Below, piece by piece: positions 62,813 through 64,000 of a DNA stretch of 64,000 bases; within the stretch, counting starts at the first letter, position 1; each line of letters begins with the position of its first letter. The notes under the pieces were generated by a model. That model searched no databases. It was given only the letters and a program-made list of their open reading frames with translations, and was not told where the DNA came from. Source of the DNA: Nostoc sp. FACHB-110 (lineage in GTDB: Bacteria > Cyanobacteriota > Cyanobacteriia > Cyanobacteriales > Nostocaceae); NCBI RefSeq assembly GCF_014697425.1, contig NZ_JACJRU010000041.1:1-64000 (forward strand), given 5' to 3'. The position numbers and the translations under genes were made by a program.

Positions 62813-63538
62813 CTATTGTTCTACGTAGGATTTAATTTGTTTTTCTAATGGCTCACTAATAATTTCATTGCCGACATTTGGTTTGTCAAGACTAACTCTT
62901 ACAAAATTTGTTTGGTCTTCAGCAGTAAATTTATTATCATTATTAGAATCTTTGAGTATTTTAATGAAAATGGCATTTTGACTAGGAATAACTACCCAAT
63001 TCAACATTTGTGTTTTATTGGGTGTAATTGGTTGAAAATTCTTACCGGATAAATCAGAAATATAGCCAACAATGGCATCTTCTGAGTTTAGTTTGTTATC
63101 TTGATTTGTATCTTGGTCAATAATTCTATATATCCAATACCTGAGAGGTGGTTTATCTGCTGTCTTTGATTCTAAAAACTCGTAGGTATTAATAATTGCT
63201 TTTTTATTCAGCAAAAGATGATTTTCGCCATCTTGTTTACGATAAAAGATTATGTTATTTAACCTACCATTGTCTTTCTCATAAGAGGAACGCGATCCTA
63301 AATTCAATCCACCTTCTTCCGCTCGATTTTTATCAATAACATTTACAGGAATCATCAAATAATCTGATTCTGTTTTAATAATTAAGTCACCATAAATAAT
63401 ATTTGCTTGAGAATTTGATTGTGCAGATGCTTTTGCTCTAGATTCTTCTGTTTTCCGAACGTTATTATCACAAGATAAACTCAGCAATGCGACAATAATC
63501 GCTGTTGTGATTGTTCGCATAAATCTATAATTTTTCAT
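62813..63538 (-). CDS. Lipoprotein with two EF-hand/dockerin-like loops
   Basis: A 241-residue exported lipoprotein. The signal peptide (MRTITTAIIVALLSLS) ends in lipobox LSLSC with C23 as the lipidation site. The mature part holds two 12-residue loops of identical pattern, D143-TNQDNKLNSED154 and D197-SNNDNKFTAED208 (D-x-N-x-D-N-K-[LF]-x-x-E-D), which fits Ca2+-binding EF-hand or dockerin loops. The rest is beta-rich with no named domain. I do not recognise a full-length family. It may be matured by the Lgt encoded at 17975. It is transcribed convergently with the hydrolase. Confidence 0.75.
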   Translation of the reverse strand: MKNYRFMRTITTAIIVALLSLSCDNNVRKTEESRAKASAQSNSQANIIYGDLIIKTESDYLMIPVNVIDKNRAEEGGLNLGSRSSYEKDNGRLNNIIFYRKQDGENHLLLNKKAIINTYEFLESKTADKPPLRYWIYRIIDQDTNQDNKLNSEDAIVGYISDLSGKNFQPITPNKTQMLNWVVIPSQNAIFIKILKDSNNDNKFTAEDQTNFVRVSLDKPNVGNEIISEPLEKQIKSYVEQ

Positions 63539-63748
63539 GACAATTTTGCAGTAGGAGCTATAGTTTTCCTATTTTATTCGCTGCTGCAAAATTGCCCGTA
63601 TAATTACAGGGACATAAATAATTTTAATTAAGACGAAGTTTATTTGTGTCTGCTTACTTGGGAATCTTGTTTAACTTATCAACTGCTAATTGGGATGAGT
63701 AAACTTGTTTGTCAATTTTCCACAGACTGCTAAATTAGCAAACACTGT

Positions 63749-63777
63749 AAAACCTGGTTCGGGGGAACCAGGTTTTT
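63749..63777. terminator. Hairpin AAAACCTGGTT/AACCAGGTTTT
   Basis: An 11-bp perfect stem with a 6-nt CGGGGG loop and short T-runs on both sides. It could end a minus-strand gene entering from the right edge or an unseen plus-strand transcript. Confidence 0.65.
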
Positions 63778-63860
63778 GGGAATTCACAGGTTTCAAATTT
63801 TTAACTTAACTAACTAATCGAGAGAATAAATAACTAAGGTGGACTTCGTAACTAGCAAAC

Positions 63861-64000
63861 TCAGCAATCTTTGTTTTTCCGCGTTGGGATCTGGCTTTGC
63901 CTCTTCATCTGGTCGGCTTTTGCCACTTTTTCATTAAGGTTTGCTGAATATTTGCTTGGGCTTTTGACAGGAGACATCAAGTCATTTGCCCTTTTGATTT
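63861..64000 (-). CDS. Possible C-terminal end of a gene beyond the window
   Basis: On the minus strand one frame is open from the window edge to a TGA at 63863-63861 (45 codons, including NDLMSPVKSPSKYSANLNEK and QSQIPTRKNKDC). It is Lys/Ser-rich and does not look like a fold. A hairpin lies about 85 bp after it. It may be the tail of a real gene or chance. Confidence 0.25.
   Translation of the reverse strand, partial: IKRANDLMSPVKSPSKYSANLNEKVAKADQMKRQSQIPTRKNKDC

Larger units (their letters stand above)
63539..64000. other. Right-edge spacer
   Basis: 462 bp with one hairpin (63749-63777) and a possible partial frame entering from the right edge (63861-64000). The first 200 bp hold the promoter of the lipoprotein gene. 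Nothing else is recognised. Confidence 0.4.

Noticed and set aside
63749..63777. tRNA T-arm (GGTTCG) at the hairpin
   Set aside because: No acceptor stem, D-arm or anticodon arm can be built around it. It is a simple stem-loop.

Overview
The window looks like chromosomal DNA from a filamentous, Nostoc/Anabaena-type cyanobacterium. The evidence is AT-rich DNA with frequent HIP1-type GCGATCGC octamers, 7-bp tandem repeats (STRR type) between genes, several cyanobacteria-restricted small proteins, and a complete four-gene mycosporine-like amino acid (MAA) cluster. Signal transduction takes up an unusually large share of the coding capacity. I see no rRNA, tRNA, CRISPR array, prophage or intact transposase. 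Product names come from motif recognition by eye, not database searches.

Layout. 1-1030 (-): 5' part of an RTX calcium-binding repeat protein with a large internal duplication. 1329-4690 (-): aldo/keto reductase, small secreted protein, HtrA/Deg-type protease. 5069-9640: small conserved proteins, a His-rich CsoR/InrS-type metal repressor, a DUF4327 protein and a CDF metal-efflux protein. 9712-14580: a single-domain response regulator, a REC-PAS3 histidine kinase and a zinc-ribbon protein, separated by long repeat-bearing spacers. 14642-18829 (-): rlmN, a secreted protein, a MIF-like tautomerase, cobM and lgt. 19382-29339 (-): a five-gene phosphorelay block holding two hybrid kinases, two receiver proteins (one lacking the phospho-acceptor Asp) and a REC-wHTH-HPt-REC-REC regulator. 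29645-32494 (+): FAD monooxygenase and ureohydrolase. 32816-38650 (+): a 1944-residue Ser/Thr-kinase/AAA/GAF/PAS/histidine-kinase fusion. 39012-46235: small proteins, a P-type cation ATPase, a PPOX-fold protein bracketed by direct repeats, a chaB remnant, msrB and an MBL-fold protein.

46673-51385 (+) is the MAA operon mysA-mysB-mysC-mysD. It should convert a sedoheptulose 7-phosphate-type precursor to 4-deoxygadusol, then mycosporine-glycine, then a disubstituted imino-MAA sunscreen, and it ends at a strong terminator. 51808-52170 encodes a Cys/Met-rich four-helix copper-binding (Csp/DUF326) protein. 52413-59850 is a second signalling block: a CBS protein with a C-terminal HEPN-like RX4H motif, a CBS2-PAS9-HisKA_2 kinase and a REC-PAS-HisKA kinase. 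59847-63538: aroE, a Uma2-family protein, an alpha/beta hydrolase and a lipoprotein with two EF-hand-like loops.

The best leads are the complete phosphorelay block with its Asp-less receiver; the CBS-HEPN/CBS-PAS kinase block; the 265-bp perfect duplication inside the RTX gene with a one-nonapeptide indel; the direct repeats around 43909-44355 that abut a decapitated chaB; a 21-bp-period repeat array at 19017-19226; a fragment resembling half of a TPP aptamer upstream of the protease gene; and two orphan terminators that may mark small RNAs.
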